Part shown: positions 50,354 to 59,521 of the stretch, in pieces
How the letters are laid out: every line of letters starts with the position of its first letter
How positions within the stretch are numbered: position 1 is the first letter of the stretch
Origin: Microbacterium sp. AK009
Lineage (GTDB): Bacteria; Actinomycetota; Actinomycetes; Actinomycetales; Microbacteriaceae
Length of the DNA stretch: 64,000 nt
Direction of reading: 5' to 3'
Assembly (NCBI RefSeq): GCF_013410955.1
Contig: NZ_JACCCG010000001.1
Span: forward strand, 776,896-840,895
The notes under the pieces: generated by a model
What the model was told of the DNA's origin: nothing
Databases searched by the model: none
What the model saw: only the letters and a program-made list of their open reading frames with translations
Translations under genes and position numbers: made by a program

Positions 50354-53281
50354 GTGTCGCCGTTCACTCCGCTCCCCCCGGCTCTCCCGTCGACGTCAGA
50401 ACCGCAGGCACGGTCCTCGCGCCGCGTCAGGGCGGCCGACGATCATCCCCTCTCCTCGGGCCTGCCCGAGGACCCGGCACCCGACGAACTCCTTCACCTC
50501 GAGGACGGATGGGAGCGTCCTCCCCGGCCCCCGCTGCCCATCGTCGCCTCGACGGTCCCGATCCTCGGAGCGGGCGCGCTGTGGCTGGTCACCGGGTCGA
50601 TCCTGGCACTGTGGCTTGCCGCACTCGGGCCGCTCATCGCCATCGCGTCCATCGCCGACGCCGCCCGCAGCGCCCGACGCGATCGTCGTGACGCCGAGCG
50701 GGTGGCCGCCCGGACGCGCGCGGACGTGACACGTGCCGTGGCCTCTCGCCACCGGCGGGAGCGCGAACGGTGGTGGGCCGTGCACCCCGATGTCGCGCGG
50801 CTCGCGGGATCCGACGTCGAGGTCTGGCGGACGCATCGTGACCGCGGCGACACCGTCGTCGTCGGCCGTGGGCGCATCCCCAGTGCCGTCCGGGTCACCG
50901 GCGGGCGGGGCGACCCGAGCGCCGGTGAGCTGCGCCGCCGCGCCGCAATCCTCGAGGATGCTCCCATCGCGGTGCCGCTGAATGCCGGGATCGCCGTCAT
51001 CGGGCCGCCTCTCGTGAGCGCGGCGGTCGCTCGCGCGCTCGTGCTGCAGGCCTGTCTGCTGCATCCGCCCGGATCGTTCTCGGTGCTGGTGTCGGCCTCC
51101 GATGACGAGGACTGGCTCGCGCGGCTGCCGCATCGCCGGGTCGCCGCCGCACGCACGCTCGCGCTCCGGGCGGGGGGAGCGGATGCCGCCGACGCGGCGG
51201 ACATCCGGATCGTCCGCGTCGATCCCGGGGAGCCACCGCCGCCCGGGTGCGCAGTCGTGCTCCGCGTCGACGATCCCGACCGGGCGCACGCCGATATCGG
51301 CGGGGAGACGTATGAGATCAGGACCGAAGCGGTCGGGCGCGCACAGGCGGCCTCGATCGCCGATGATCTCGCCCTGCGTGCCGGGCGCTCGTGGGGGGAG
51401 CTGGGCGGGGACGACCGTCCCGTCCTGCTCGCCGATCTTCTCGCCGGCGACGGCCGATCGCCCGTCGCCGGCGGGGGACTTCTGGCCACGATCGGACGTG
51501 ATCGCGCTCCGGTGTCGGTGGACCTCGTGGAGGACGGTCCGCACGCCGTCGTCACCGGCATGACGGGATCGGGCAAGAGCGAGCTCCTCGTCACCTGGGT
51601 GCTCGCGCTGTGCGCGCGCTACTCCACCCGGGAGGTCACCTTCCTCCTCGCCGATTTCAAAGGCGGCACCGCGTTCCAGCGCCTCGCAGGCCTCCCGCAC
51701 GTCACCGGCGTCATCACCGATCTCGATCCCGGAGGAGCTCGCCGGGCGATCGAGAGCCTGCGGGCCGAGATCCGGTGGCGGGAGTCCGAACTCGCGCGCA
51801 CGGGGGCCCGTGACATCCGAGACGACCGAGCCGAGCTGCCACGGCTCGTCGTGGTCGTCGACGAATTCGCTGCGCTCCTCGCCGATCACCCCGAGCTCCA
51901 GGCGCTATTCACCGACCTCGCCGCACGCGGAAGGGCGCTGGGGATGCATCTCATCCTCGGCACCCAGCGCACGACGGGCGTCATCCGCGAAGGACTGTGG
52001 GCGAACCTTCCGCTGCGGCTGAGCCTGCGGGTCGCGGACGCCGCCGACAGCCGGGCCGTGCTGGGGACGGATGACGCGGCAGGTCCGGTGTCAGGAGGTA
52101 CCGAGCGCGGCACCGCATGGCTTCGCCGGAGCATCGACGCCGCGCCCCGGCGATTCCGGGTGGCTCTCGCCGGAGCCGCCGACGTCGCCGCGGTCGGTCA
52201 CGGCGCCCACGGGCCCACGCCGCGACGCTCCTGGCTGCCCGCCCTGCCGGCGCGCGTCGACCTGGCCGATCTGCGGGTGCCGGCCGCCGACGACGGTGCG
52301 GCGACGCCCCTGATCCTCGGGCTCCTCGACGAACCCGACCAGCAGCGGCAGCGGCCGGCCCTGCTCGAGCGCCGCACGGCAGGAGTGGTCGTCCTCGGAC
52401 GAAGCGGCAGCGGCCGGACGACCGCGCTGCAGACGCTCGGTGCTCAGCGTCCCGACTCGGCGACGTGGGTGCCGGCCGACCCGGAGGCGGCGTGGGATCT
52501 CGTCCACGGTCTCGTCCGGGCCCCGCGTCCGGGGCCGGCCTCTCCCCGGCTCATCCTCATCGACGACGTCGATGCGCTGGCCGGACGCTATCCGATGGAT
52601 TACGCCGGGGAGTTCCTTCAACGCCTCGAAGATCTTCTCCGCGGCGCGGCGGGCGAGGGTGCCGTCGTGGCCCTCACCGCGCAACGGCTGACCGGCGGGG
52701 TGGCGCGCCTCCTCGATCTGGCTCCGCAGCGTGTGCTCCTCGCCACCGCATCGCGTGCCGATCACGTCGCACTCGGCGGCGACCCGGCGGGGTGGGAGGC
52801 CCATGCCGTGCCGGGCCGCGGCACGATCGACGGCATCGCCGTGCAGGTGGCGACGGCGTGGGACGCAGCGGTTCCGGGGCCGACCGAGCCGCCCGAGACC
52901 TGGCGCCCCCGGGCGCTCGCGGGGTTCGTGACGCGACGCTCACCGCAGGCGCGGGCGGCGCTTCGTGCCTGGGAGGAGGCGGGAGCCGCGCTCATCGACC
53001 TCGACGCCTTCGACGCGGGAGTGGAGCGCGGCAGCCGGAGCGGGCAGGTCGTGGTGGTGGGCGAACCGGATGAGTGGCAGCGGCACTGGCGGACCCTCGC
53101 GTTGATCCGGTCGGATCACGACCTGGTCATCGACGCCTCCTGCGGGCCCGAGTATCGGATGCTGACGGCCGACCGCGACCTGCCGCCCTACTGCCTCACC
53201 GGGCGCGGTCGAGCCTGGGTGCGCCAGGGGGGAGGGGCGCCCCGCCGCATCCTTCTTCCCGACACTCCCGCGCATGCTTGA
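50354..53281 (+). CDS. Membrane-anchored FtsK/SpoIIIE (EccC/EssC-like) ATPase
   Basis: A 975-residue protein. Two adjacent membrane helices near the N-terminus (about 62-102) resemble EccC of type VII secretion. One full FtsK/SpoIIIE ATPase has Walker A GMTGSGKS (about 400) and Walker B LVVVVDEFAAL (about 500). A second, degenerate P-loop GRSGSGRT (near 681) with LILIDDVDALA follows. There is no DNA-binding gamma domain. No ESX partner or WXG100 gene is next to it. It may pump protein or DNA. Start GTG at 50354; the true start could be slightly later. Confidence 0.8.
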   Translation: MSPFTPLPPALPSTSEPQARSSRRVRAADDHPLSSGLPEDPAPDELLHLEDGWERPPRPPLPIVASTVPILGAGALWLVTGSILALWLAALGPLIAIASIADAARSARRDRRDAERVAARTRADVTRAVASRHRRERERWWAVHPDVARLAGSDVEVWRTHRDRGDTVVVGRGRIPSAVRVTGGRGDPSAGELRRRAAILEDAPIAVPLNAGIAVIGPPLVSAAVARALVLQACLLHPPGSFSVLVSASDDEDWLARLPHRRVAAARTLALRAGGADAADAADIRIVRVDPGEPPPPGCAVVLRVDDPDRAHADIGGETYEIRTEAVGRAQAASIADDLALRAGRSWGELGGDDRPVLLADLLAGDGRSPVAGGGLLATIGRDRAPVSVDLVEDGPHAVVTGMTGSGKSELLVTWVLALCARYSTREVTFLLADFKGGTAFQRLAGLPHVTGVITDLDPGGARRAIESLRAEIRWRESELARTGARDIRDDRAELPRLVVVVDEFAALLADHPELQALFTDLAARGRALGMHLILGTQRTTGVIREGLWANLPLRLSLRVADAADSRAVLGTDDAAGPVSGGTERGTAWLRRSIDAAPRRFRVALAGAADVAAVGHGAHGPTPRRSWLPALPARVDLADLRVPAADDGAATPLILGLLDEPDQQRQRPALLERRTAGVVVLGRSGSGRTTALQTLGAQRPDSATWVPADPEAAWDLVHGLVRAPRPGPASPRLILIDDVDALAGRYPMDYAGEFLQRLEDLLRGAAGEGAVVALTAQRLTGGVARLLDLAPQRVLLATASRADHVALGGDPAGWEAHAVPGRGTIDGIAVQVATAWDAAVPGPTEPPETWRPRALAGFVTRRSPQARAALRAWEEAGAALIDLDAFDAGVERGSRSGQVVVVGEPDEWQRHWRTLALIRSDHDLVIDASCGPEYRMLTADRDLPPYCLTGRGRAWVRQGGGAPRRILLPDTPAHA

Positions 53282-53307
53282 CCGCCGTGACCCGCTGGCC
53301 CTAACGT
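53278..53307 (+). promoter_or_regulatory. APC permease promoter: TTGACC-N18-TAACGT
   Basis: -35 TTGACC (53278-53283), 18-bp spacer and -10 TAACGT (53302-53307), then six bases and the ATG at 53314. The best complete promoter in the window; its -35 overlaps the stop of the FtsK-like gene. The message should be leaderless. Confidence 0.6.
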
Positions 53308-53313
53308 CAGCGC

Positions 53314-54855
53314 ATGGCAACCTCCCCTGTGACCCTGGGCCGACCCGAAGGCAAGGGCCTCGCAGCGGGAACGCTGGGGCTGTGGGGCTCGACCGTGATC
53401 GGTCTGGCATCGACCGCACCGGTGTACTCGCTGGTGGCGACCCTCGGATTCGTCATCCTCGCCGTCGGCGCCCAGGCGCCGATCGCGTTCGTCATCGCGT
53501 TCGTGCCGATGCTGTTCATCGCCTTCGCCTACCGCGAGCTCAACAACGCCGTGCCCGACTGCGGCACGACGTTCACGTGGAGCACGAAGGCCTTCGGTCC
53601 GTGGGTCGGCTGGCTCGGCGGCTGGGGCGTGGCGGTAGCCGGCACGATCGTTCTGGCCAACCTCGCCCAGATCGCGGGGATCTACTTCTGGTCGCTCTTC
53701 GGCGACGGATCGCTGGCGGGGAACGTGCCGCTGGTCACCGCCACCGGTGTCTTCTTCATTGCCCTGATGACCTGGGTGAGCTGGCGGGGCGTGGAGATCG
53801 GCGAACGGATCCAGAACGTCCTCCTCGCCATCCAGTACCTCCTCCTGGCTGTCTTCATCGTCGCGGCGCTCTGGCACTTCTTCACCGGAACCGCCCCGAA
53901 CCCCACGCCGTTCGACCTGTCCTGGTTCAACCCGCTCGGCTTCACCGACTGGAGTGCGTTCACCGAGGCGATCCTCCTGGCGATCTTCATCTACTGGGGG
54001 TGGGACACCTGCCTCGCGCTGAACGAAGAGACGAAGGACCCTAAGCGCATCCCCGGTCGGGCAGCGCTGTTGACCACGCTCATCCTCGTCTGCACCTACG
54101 TCGGGGTCACCGTTGCGGCGATGATGTACGCCGGTCTCGGCTCGACGGGCGTGGGTCTGGGCAACGAGGCCAATGCCGACGACATCTTCCTGGCGCTGAA
54201 GGACGACCTGCTCGGCCCCTTGGCCCCGCTGCTCCTGATCGCGGTCCTCATCTCGGCGGTCTCGTCGACGCAGACGACGATCCTCCCGACGGCGCGGGGC
54301 ACGCTGTCGATGGCGGTGTACAAGGCGCTGCCGCAGCGGTTCCGCACGGTGCACCCCGTCTACAAGACCCCCTCGTTCTCGACGATCGTCATGGGCATCG
54401 TCGCCAGCCTGTTCTACATCGGCATGACGCTGATCAGCGACAACATCCTGCAGGACTCGATCCTGTCGCTCGGGCTCGCGATCGCCTTCTATTACGCGTT
54501 GACCGGGTACGCCTGCGTCTGGTACTTCCGACGCGATCTGTTCACTTCGGCGCGGAACCTCGTCTACCGCGGCGTCCTGCCGCTGCTCGGTGCCCTGATG
54601 CTCACCTACGCCTTCGTCCAGTCCGCGATCGACATGTACGACGTCGACTACGGGTTCACGGTGCTGCTCGGTGTCGGCGGCACCTTCGTCGTCGGCATCG
54701 GTTCCCTGGCGATCGGTGTCGTGCTGATGTTCATCTGGTACGCGTTCCCGGCTTCGAAGCCCTTCTTCCGCGGTGAGCGACTCAACCGCGACACGCCGGT
54801 GCTCGTCCCCGACGAGGGCGCGTACCAGCGGTCGGTGGACGGCGGGCTCAGCTGA
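53314..54855 (+). CDS. APC-family amino acid permease
   Basis: A 513-residue protein with 12 predicted membrane helices. The first helix has GLASTAPVYSLVATLGF, which is typical of APC/AAT transporters, and the unwound helix 6 region contains YWGWDTCLALNEE. It would carry an amino acid or amine with protons. The next genes are for alanine dehydrogenase and asparaginase, so an amino acid substrate is fitting, but the exact one is open. Confidence 0.9.
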   Translation: MATSPVTLGRPEGKGLAAGTLGLWGSTVIGLASTAPVYSLVATLGFVILAVGAQAPIAFVIAFVPMLFIAFAYRELNNAVPDCGTTFTWSTKAFGPWVGWLGGWGVAVAGTIVLANLAQIAGIYFWSLFGDGSLAGNVPLVTATGVFFIALMTWVSWRGVEIGERIQNVLLAIQYLLLAVFIVAALWHFFTGTAPNPTPFDLSWFNPLGFTDWSAFTEAILLAIFIYWGWDTCLALNEETKDPKRIPGRAALLTTLILVCTYVGVTVAAMMYAGLGSTGVGLGNEANADDIFLALKDDLLGPLAPLLLIAVLISAVSSTQTTILPTARGTLSMAVYKALPQRFRTVHPVYKTPSFSTIVMGIVASLFYIGMTLISDNILQDSILSLGLAIAFYYALTGYACVWYFRRDLFTSARNLVYRGVLPLLGALMLTYAFVQSAIDMYDVDYGFTVLLGVGGTFVVGIGSLAIGVVLMFIWYAFPASKPFFRGERLNRDTPVLVPDEGAYQRSVDGGLS

Positions 54856-54877
54856 GCGTGCTTGCGGCTCCCGGCGA

Positions 54878-55993
54878 TCAGCCGAGGACCTCGGCCACCG
54901 GCGTGTGAGCCAGGTCATGCGCGGCGGCGACGCCGGCGCTCGTGACGGCACCGCCGACGACATTGAGCCCGGCGGCCAGCGCGGCGTCGCCGGCGAGGGC
55001 GGTCCGCCATCCGCGACCGGCGATCTGGCGGATGTAGGGGAGCGTTGCGTTCGTCAATGCCGACGTCGACGTGTTCGGCACGGCCCCGGGCATGTTCGCG
55101 ACGCAGTAGAAGACGGTGTCGTGCACCGCGAAGGTCGGTTCGGCGTGGGTGGTCGGCCTCGTGTCGGCGAAGCAGCCGCCCTGATCGACGGCGATGTCGA
55201 CGAGGACGCTGCCCGGTCGCATCCGAGACACCATCTCGTTGCTGACGAGCTTGGGAGCCTTCGCCCCCGGGATCAGCACGGAACCGATGACGAGGTCGGA
55301 GTCCTCGACGGCGCGATCGAGATCGAGAGGATTCGACGCCGCCGTCTTGACCCGCCCCTGGAAGTGATCGTCGAGGTAGCGCAGGCGCTGGATGTTGGTG
55401 TCGAACACCGTGACATCCGACCCCAGGCCTGCGGCGATGACGGCCGCGTTCGCTCCGGCCACTCCGCCGCCGATCACGGTGACCCGCGCGGGACGGGTGC
55501 CGGGCACGCCCGACATCAGCAGTCCCCGTCCCCCCTCGGAGCGGAGCATCGTGTGCGCGCCGACCATCGGCGCCAGGCGTCCCGCGACCTCGCTCATGGG
55601 CGCGAGGAGGGGCAGCCCGCCACCGCGGAGCTGCACGGTCTCGTACGCGATCGCGGTGACGCCGTCCGCGATGAGGCGCTCCGTCAGCGGCCGGTCGGCG
55701 GCCAGGTGCAGGTAGGTGAAGAGGACGAGGTCGTCGCGGAAGTGCCGGTATTCCTCGGCGGTCGGCTCCTTGACCTTGAGCAGAAGCTCTGCGCGGTCCC
55801 ACACCTCGGCGGCGTCGTCGAGCAGAATTGCTCCGGCCTCCTCGTACTCCGCGTCGGGCATCGACGATCCGGCGCCGGCGCCGCGCTGCACGACCACGTC
55901 GTGTCCGGCGACGACGAGGTCGTGCACTCCCGCGGGTGTCAGCGCGACCCGGTACTCGTTGTTCTTCACCTCGGTGGGAACTGAGATCCTCAT
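54878..55993 (-). CDS. ald: Alanine dehydrogenase
   Basis: A 371-residue NAD-dependent enzyme interconverting alanine and pyruvate plus ammonia. The N-terminal RISVPTEVKNNEYRVALTP, the NAD motif VIGGGVAGANAA (about 173) and VDIAVDQGGCFADTRPTTH are diagnostic, and the length is exact for the family. The ATG at 55993 is chosen over a start 36 bases upstream because GAGAGGA precedes it. The asparaginase gene lies upstream on the same strand. Confidence 0.95.
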   Translation of the reverse strand: MRISVPTEVKNNEYRVALTPAGVHDLVVAGHDVVVQRGAGAGSSMPDAEYEEAGAILLDDAAEVWDRAELLLKVKEPTAEEYRHFRDDLVLFTYLHLAADRPLTERLIADGVTAIAYETVQLRGGGLPLLAPMSEVAGRLAPMVGAHTMLRSEGGRGLLMSGVPGTRPARVTVIGGGVAGANAAVIAAGLGSDVTVFDTNIQRLRYLDDHFQGRVKTAASNPLDLDRAVEDSDLVIGSVLIPGAKAPKLVSNEMVSRMRPGSVLVDIAVDQGGCFADTRPTTHAEPTFAVHDTVFYCVANMPGAVPNTSTSALTNATLPYIRQIAGRGWRTALAGDAALAAGLNVVGGAVTSAGVAAAHDLAHTPVAEVLG

Positions 55994-56025
55994 CGTTGCG
56001 GTCCTCTCCGCTCCTGGTGGAAGCG

Positions 56026-57015
56026 TCACATGACGGGGCGGATCACCCCGACATCCCGGCCGCCGCCGGTGACCGACAGCGGAAGCTCGGCGAGGGTCGC
56101 GGCCACGTCGGCCGCAGGCAGCGCGCCGTGACGCTCGAGAAGGCGCAGGGCCACCGCGGTGGCCGCACGCGACGACCCGTCGAGGACCTTCAGGGCCACG
56201 GTCGTACCGCCGGGGGCCGTCATCACGAGCACGCCCTCAGCGCCGGTCTTGGCGAAGACGCCGAGACGCTCGATGACGACGGTGTCGGGGCGACCGGGTC
56301 CGTCGATGGTCCAGGGGTGCTCCCGCACCGTGCGGACGAGCGTCCCGGCCTGGCGGTGCAGGGCGAACGGCGACCGCTCGGACGACACGGCGATGCGGTG
56401 GACGGCCCGGGCAAGTCCCAGCAGGGTGACGGCGAAGACGGGCGCGCCGCAGCCGTCGACGGCGGTCGCGCCGACGCGCTCACCGGTGAGACGCTCGGTC
56501 ACTTCGCGGATGCGGGTCTGCAACGGGTGCTCGGGCTCGAGGTAGGTCGCCGTGTCCCAGCCGTTCGCGGTGGCGGTGAGGAGCATGGCGGCGTGTTTCC
56601 CCGAGCAGTTCATCCGCTCGCGCGTAGGCGCGCCGCCGGTGCGGACGACCGCGTCGCGAGTGGGCTGGTCGGAGGGCCAGGCCGGGGGGCAGCCGAGGGC
56701 GTCTTCGTCGAGACCGGCGCGATCGAGGATGCCGCGGACGACGGCCACGTGCCGATCGGTCCCGGTGTGGCTCGCGGTGGCAAGACCCAGCTCCTCCCCG
56801 GTGAGCTCGGCGCCGGCGGTGAGGAGGGCGAGGGCCTGAAGCGGCTTGAGGCTCGAGCGGGGGAGGATGAGTGCCTCGACATCGCCGAGTCTCTCGGAGA
56901 TCACGCCGTCGGCATCAAGAACCACCGCGGCTCCGCTGTGACGCGATTCCACGAACCCGCTGCGTTCGACGACGGCGAGTTCGACGGCCTCTGCGGCGGC
57001 GATGGTCTGCGGCAC
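56026..57015 (-). CDS. L-asparaginase (asparaginase_II family, PF06089-type)
   Basis: A 329-residue protein of the Rhizobium-type asparaginase family, which is unrelated to E. coli AnsA/AnsB. RSSLKPLQALAL, ATASHTGTDRHV, MNCSGKHAAML and AVDGCGAPVFA are the family motifs. It splits asparagine to aspartate and ammonia. A GTG at 57015 is chosen; a start at 57153 would overlap the divergent OsmC gene. It precedes ald by 32 bp. Confidence 0.88.
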   Translation of the reverse strand: MPQTIAAAEAVELAVVERSGFVESRHSGAAVVLDADGVISERLGDVEALILPRSSLKPLQALALLTAGAELTGEELGLATASHTGTDRHVAVVRGILDRAGLDEDALGCPPAWPSDQPTRDAVVRTGGAPTRERMNCSGKHAAMLLTATANGWDTATYLEPEHPLQTRIREVTERLTGERVGATAVDGCGAPVFAVTLLGLARAVHRIAVSSERSPFALHRQAGTLVRTVREHPWTIDGPGRPDTVVIERLGVFAKTGAEGVLVMTAPGGTTVALKVLDGSSRAATAVALRLLERHGALPAADVAATLAELPLSVTGGGRDVGVIRPVM

Positions 57016-57091
57016 GCAGGTCAGCCTACCCTCGACCCTCCGTCCGCCATCGACCCCTCGGCCGCCGACGCCCGCATGCGAGACTGGGGCC

Positions 57092-57574
57092 ATGTGGGGT
57101 GAGCATCGATATGCGCTGCGCGCGACGTGGACCGGCAACCGGGGGAGCGGCACCAGCGGGTATCGCGACTACGACCGCTCGGTCACCATCGAGGTCGACG
57201 GAAAGCCCACCCTGCTGGCGTCGGCCGATAAGCCGTTCCGGGGGGATCCCGCGCGGTGGAACCCCGAGGACCTCCTCCTCGCTGCGCTCAGCGAGTGTCA
57301 TCTGCTTTCCTACCTGCACGCGTGCGTCATGGCCGGGGTCGTCGTGGTCGACTACGCCGACGAGGCGACGGGTCTCATGGTCGAGGACGGCGCGGGCAGC
57401 GGAGCGTTCCGTGAGGTGGTGCTGCACCCGCGCGTCACCGTCGCGTCCGAAGAGATGAGGGATGCCGCCATCGCGGCGCACGAGAAGGCTCACGCCCTGT
57501 GCTTCATCGCCAACTCGGTCAACTTCCCCGTACGCCATGAGCCGACCATCCTGGTGGCCGACGCGTCGGAGTGA
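57092..57574 (+). CDS. OsmC-family peroxiredoxin-like protein
   Basis: A 160-residue protein with two well-placed cysteines, Cys69 in SECHLLSYLH and Cys137 in HALCFIANSVNFPV, matching the OsmC/Ohr active site. It would reduce organic hydroperoxides. Start ATG at 57092; a GAGACT hexamer six bases before it is a weak -10 candidate. Divergent from the asparaginase gene. Confidence 0.9.
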   Translation: MWGEHRYALRATWTGNRGSGTSGYRDYDRSVTIEVDGKPTLLASADKPFRGDPARWNPEDLLLAALSECHLLSYLHACVMAGVVVVDYADEATGLMVEDGAGSGAFREVVLHPRVTVASEEMRDAAIAAHEKAHALCFIANSVNFPVRHEPTILVADASE

Positions 57575-57608
57575 CGATCCGCGGCGTCTGCCGAGAGCGG
57601 GCGGCGCG

Positions 57609-58457
57609 CTACAGGCGCTCGTGCGGCAGGACCTGCTTGATCCGCTCGATGGGGTTCTGCGCGGGAACCTCGTTGTACACCCCGGCGAGCTCCTGCTCGC
57701 TGAGGGCGTGGATCGCCGCCATGATCTCGTCCGTCGCGCCGCGGCGCGCGCGCCCCGAGGACGCCGCGCCGTGATCCGAGAGGTCCAGCGGCGTTCCGAA
57801 CCTGACGGTGATGCGCTCGGAGAGCGAAGGGCGTTTGGCCCCCACCGGCATCACGCGGTCGGTGCCGATGAGACCCACCGGTACGACGGGCGCGCCGGTC
57901 TCCAGCGCGAGGAAGGCGACGCCGGTGCGGCCCTTGTAGAGTCGTCCGTCCAGCGAGCGTGTGCCCTCGGGATACAGCGCGACCGCGCGTCCCTCCGCCA
58001 GCAGCAGGCGCTGCTGCTCGAGGGCGTCGAGCGCCGCCTGACCCGCACCCCGCTGGACGGGGATGGCGCCGATCGCGCGGAAGAACTCCCGCGACATCCA
58101 GCCCTTCATCCCCGTGCCCTCGAAGTAGCTGGCCTTGGCGAGGAAGTGCACCGGGCGGGGAGCGGCGACCGGGATGGCGATCGAGTCGATGAACGACAGA
58201 TGGTTGCTGGCGAAGATGACGGGGCCCTGGCGGGGAACGTTCCCCCTGCCCTCGACCCGCGGGCGGTAGATGAGTCGACCCAGGGGCGCGATCACCATCC
58301 GCCCCAGCGCGTAGGTCATGCCGATGGAGTGCGAAGACGCGTCGGGGGCCCCGGAGGGGCGATCGCTGGCTGCCTCGGACGTCACCAGACGAGGGTACTC
58401 TCGCTCCCATTCCGGTGCGGGCATCCCCGCCATCCGACCTGCCGCGCGCAGGGCCAT
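57609..58457 (-). CDS. 1-acyl-sn-glycerol-3-phosphate acyltransferase (PlsC family)
   Basis: A 282-residue acyltransferase: the NHLSFID motif (His86, Asp91) and PEGTRS give the HX4D catalytic site and the glycerophosphate-binding block. It makes phosphatidic acid, or acylates a related lipid. ATG at 58457 with GAGAGG five bases upstream. The N-terminal 45 residues before GMTYALGR are unusual in the family, and a shorter form from 58385 cannot be excluded. Divergent from the FKBP gene. Confidence 0.9.
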   Translation of the reverse strand: MALRAAGRMAGMPAPEWEREYPRLVTSEAASDRPSGAPDASSHSIGMTYALGRMVIAPLGRLIYRPRVEGRGNVPRQGPVIFASNHLSFIDSIAIPVAAPRPVHFLAKASYFEGTGMKGWMSREFFRAIGAIPVQRGAGQAALDALEQQRLLLAEGRAVALYPEGTRSLDGRLYKGRTGVAFLALETGAPVVPVGLIGTDRVMPVGAKRPSLSERITVRFGTPLDLSDHGAASSGRARRGATDEIMAAIHALSEQELAGVYNEVPAQNPIERIKQVLPHERL

Positions 58458-58534
58458 CGAGACCTCTCAGCCCAGACAGAGGAAAGGTAGGCCAGGATGG
58501 GGAGGTCCTTCCGTCCCTCGACCCTGAGGTTTTT

Positions 58535-59485
58535 GTGCGTATTCGCCCGCTCGCCGCCCTGTCCGTCGCCGCCGTATCGGTCCTGTTGTTGACGTCGTGC
58601 TCCGGCGCTGCGCCCGACGCGAGCCAGTCGCCGTCGGCCCAGGTCGCCGATCTGTGCGAGGCCGTCGCCCCATCGGGCGACGCGTCCGAAGCGGTCACGG
58701 TCGACGGTGAGCCCGGCGCCGCATCGCAGGCGGTCTTCACCGCGCCGCTGGAGATCTCCGAGCTGCAGAGCACCGTCGTCACCGAGGGTGAGGGCGACGC
58801 GGTCGAGGCCGGCGAACTCGTCAACATCGCCTTCACCGCCTTCAGCGCTGAGACCGGCGAGGAGCTCGGATCGCTCAACTACGAGCCCGGTCAGTTCCTG
58901 CCGCAGCAGATCTCCGCGGACAACCCGATCGGCCAGGTGCTCGGATGCGCGACGCCCGGCACGCGCGTCGTCGCCACCTTCCCCGCCACCGAGACCAACG
59001 GCGGCGAGGTCTACGTCTTCGACTTCCTCGAGACCGTTCCCGACGCCGCGTGGGGCACCGAGCAGCCCGCACCCGAGGGCCTTCCCGAGGTGGAGCTGGC
59101 CGATGACGGTGAGCCGACCATCACCGTCCCCGACACCGATGCTCCCACCGCGGTCGAGCTCGCGACCCTCAAGCAGGGCGACGGCGAGACGGTCGCCCCC
59201 GGCGACACCGTGCTCGTGCAGTACACGGGCGTGAAGTGGTCCGACAACGAGGTGTTCGACTCCAGCTGGGAGGCCGGTACCCCCGCGTCGTTCCAGACGA
59301 CGGGCGTCGTCGACGGCTTCCGTCAGGCGCTGGAGGGTCAGACCGTCGGGTCGCAAGTTCTGGCGGTGATCCCCCCCGAGTTCGGCTACGGCGCCGTCGA
59401 CGGCAACGAGCTGCAGGAGGAGACCCTCGTCTTCGTCGTCGACATCCTCGGCGTCCAGCACGTCGCCGCCACCACTGCTCCCTGA
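58535..59485 (+). CDS. FKBP-type peptidyl-prolyl isomerase lipoprotein, two domains
   Basis: A 316-residue exported protein with a lipobox LLTSC (Cys22). The C-terminal FKBP domain (about 215-305) has VQYTGV, FDSSW, FRQALEGQTVGSQVL and PPEFGYG. A first FKBP-like domain (about 80-175, with VNIAFTAFSAETGEELGS) is diverged and may lack activity. It helps folding of exported proteins. GTG at 58535 with GAGG; starts upstream are shadow reading. Confidence 0.92.
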   Translation: MRIRPLAALSVAAVSVLLLTSCSGAAPDASQSPSAQVADLCEAVAPSGDASEAVTVDGEPGAASQAVFTAPLEISELQSTVVTEGEGDAVEAGELVNIAFTAFSAETGEELGSLNYEPGQFLPQQISADNPIGQVLGCATPGTRVVATFPATETNGGEVYVFDFLETVPDAAWGTEQPAPEGLPEVELADDGEPTITVPDTDAPTAVELATLKQGDGETVAPGDTVLVQYTGVKWSDNEVFDSSWEAGTPASFQTTGVVDGFRQALEGQTVGSQVLAVIPPEFGYGAVDGNELQEETLVFVVDILGVQHVAATTAP

Positions 59486-59509
59486 CGCCGCCGCGCGCGA
59501 GAGCGCGGA

Positions 59510-59515
59510 TAGGCT
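59510..59515 (+). promoter_or_regulatory. -10 box TAGGCT, six bases before the dxr ATG
   Basis: TAGGCT-GACCGG-ATG. The message would start at or beside the dxr start codon. There is no ribosome site. Confidence 0.5.
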
Positions 59516-59521
59516 GACCGG

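Noticed and set aside
49468..53281. Complete type VII secretion locus
   Set aside because: Only an EccC-like ATPase is present; no WXG100, EccB, EccD or mycosin gene is seen.
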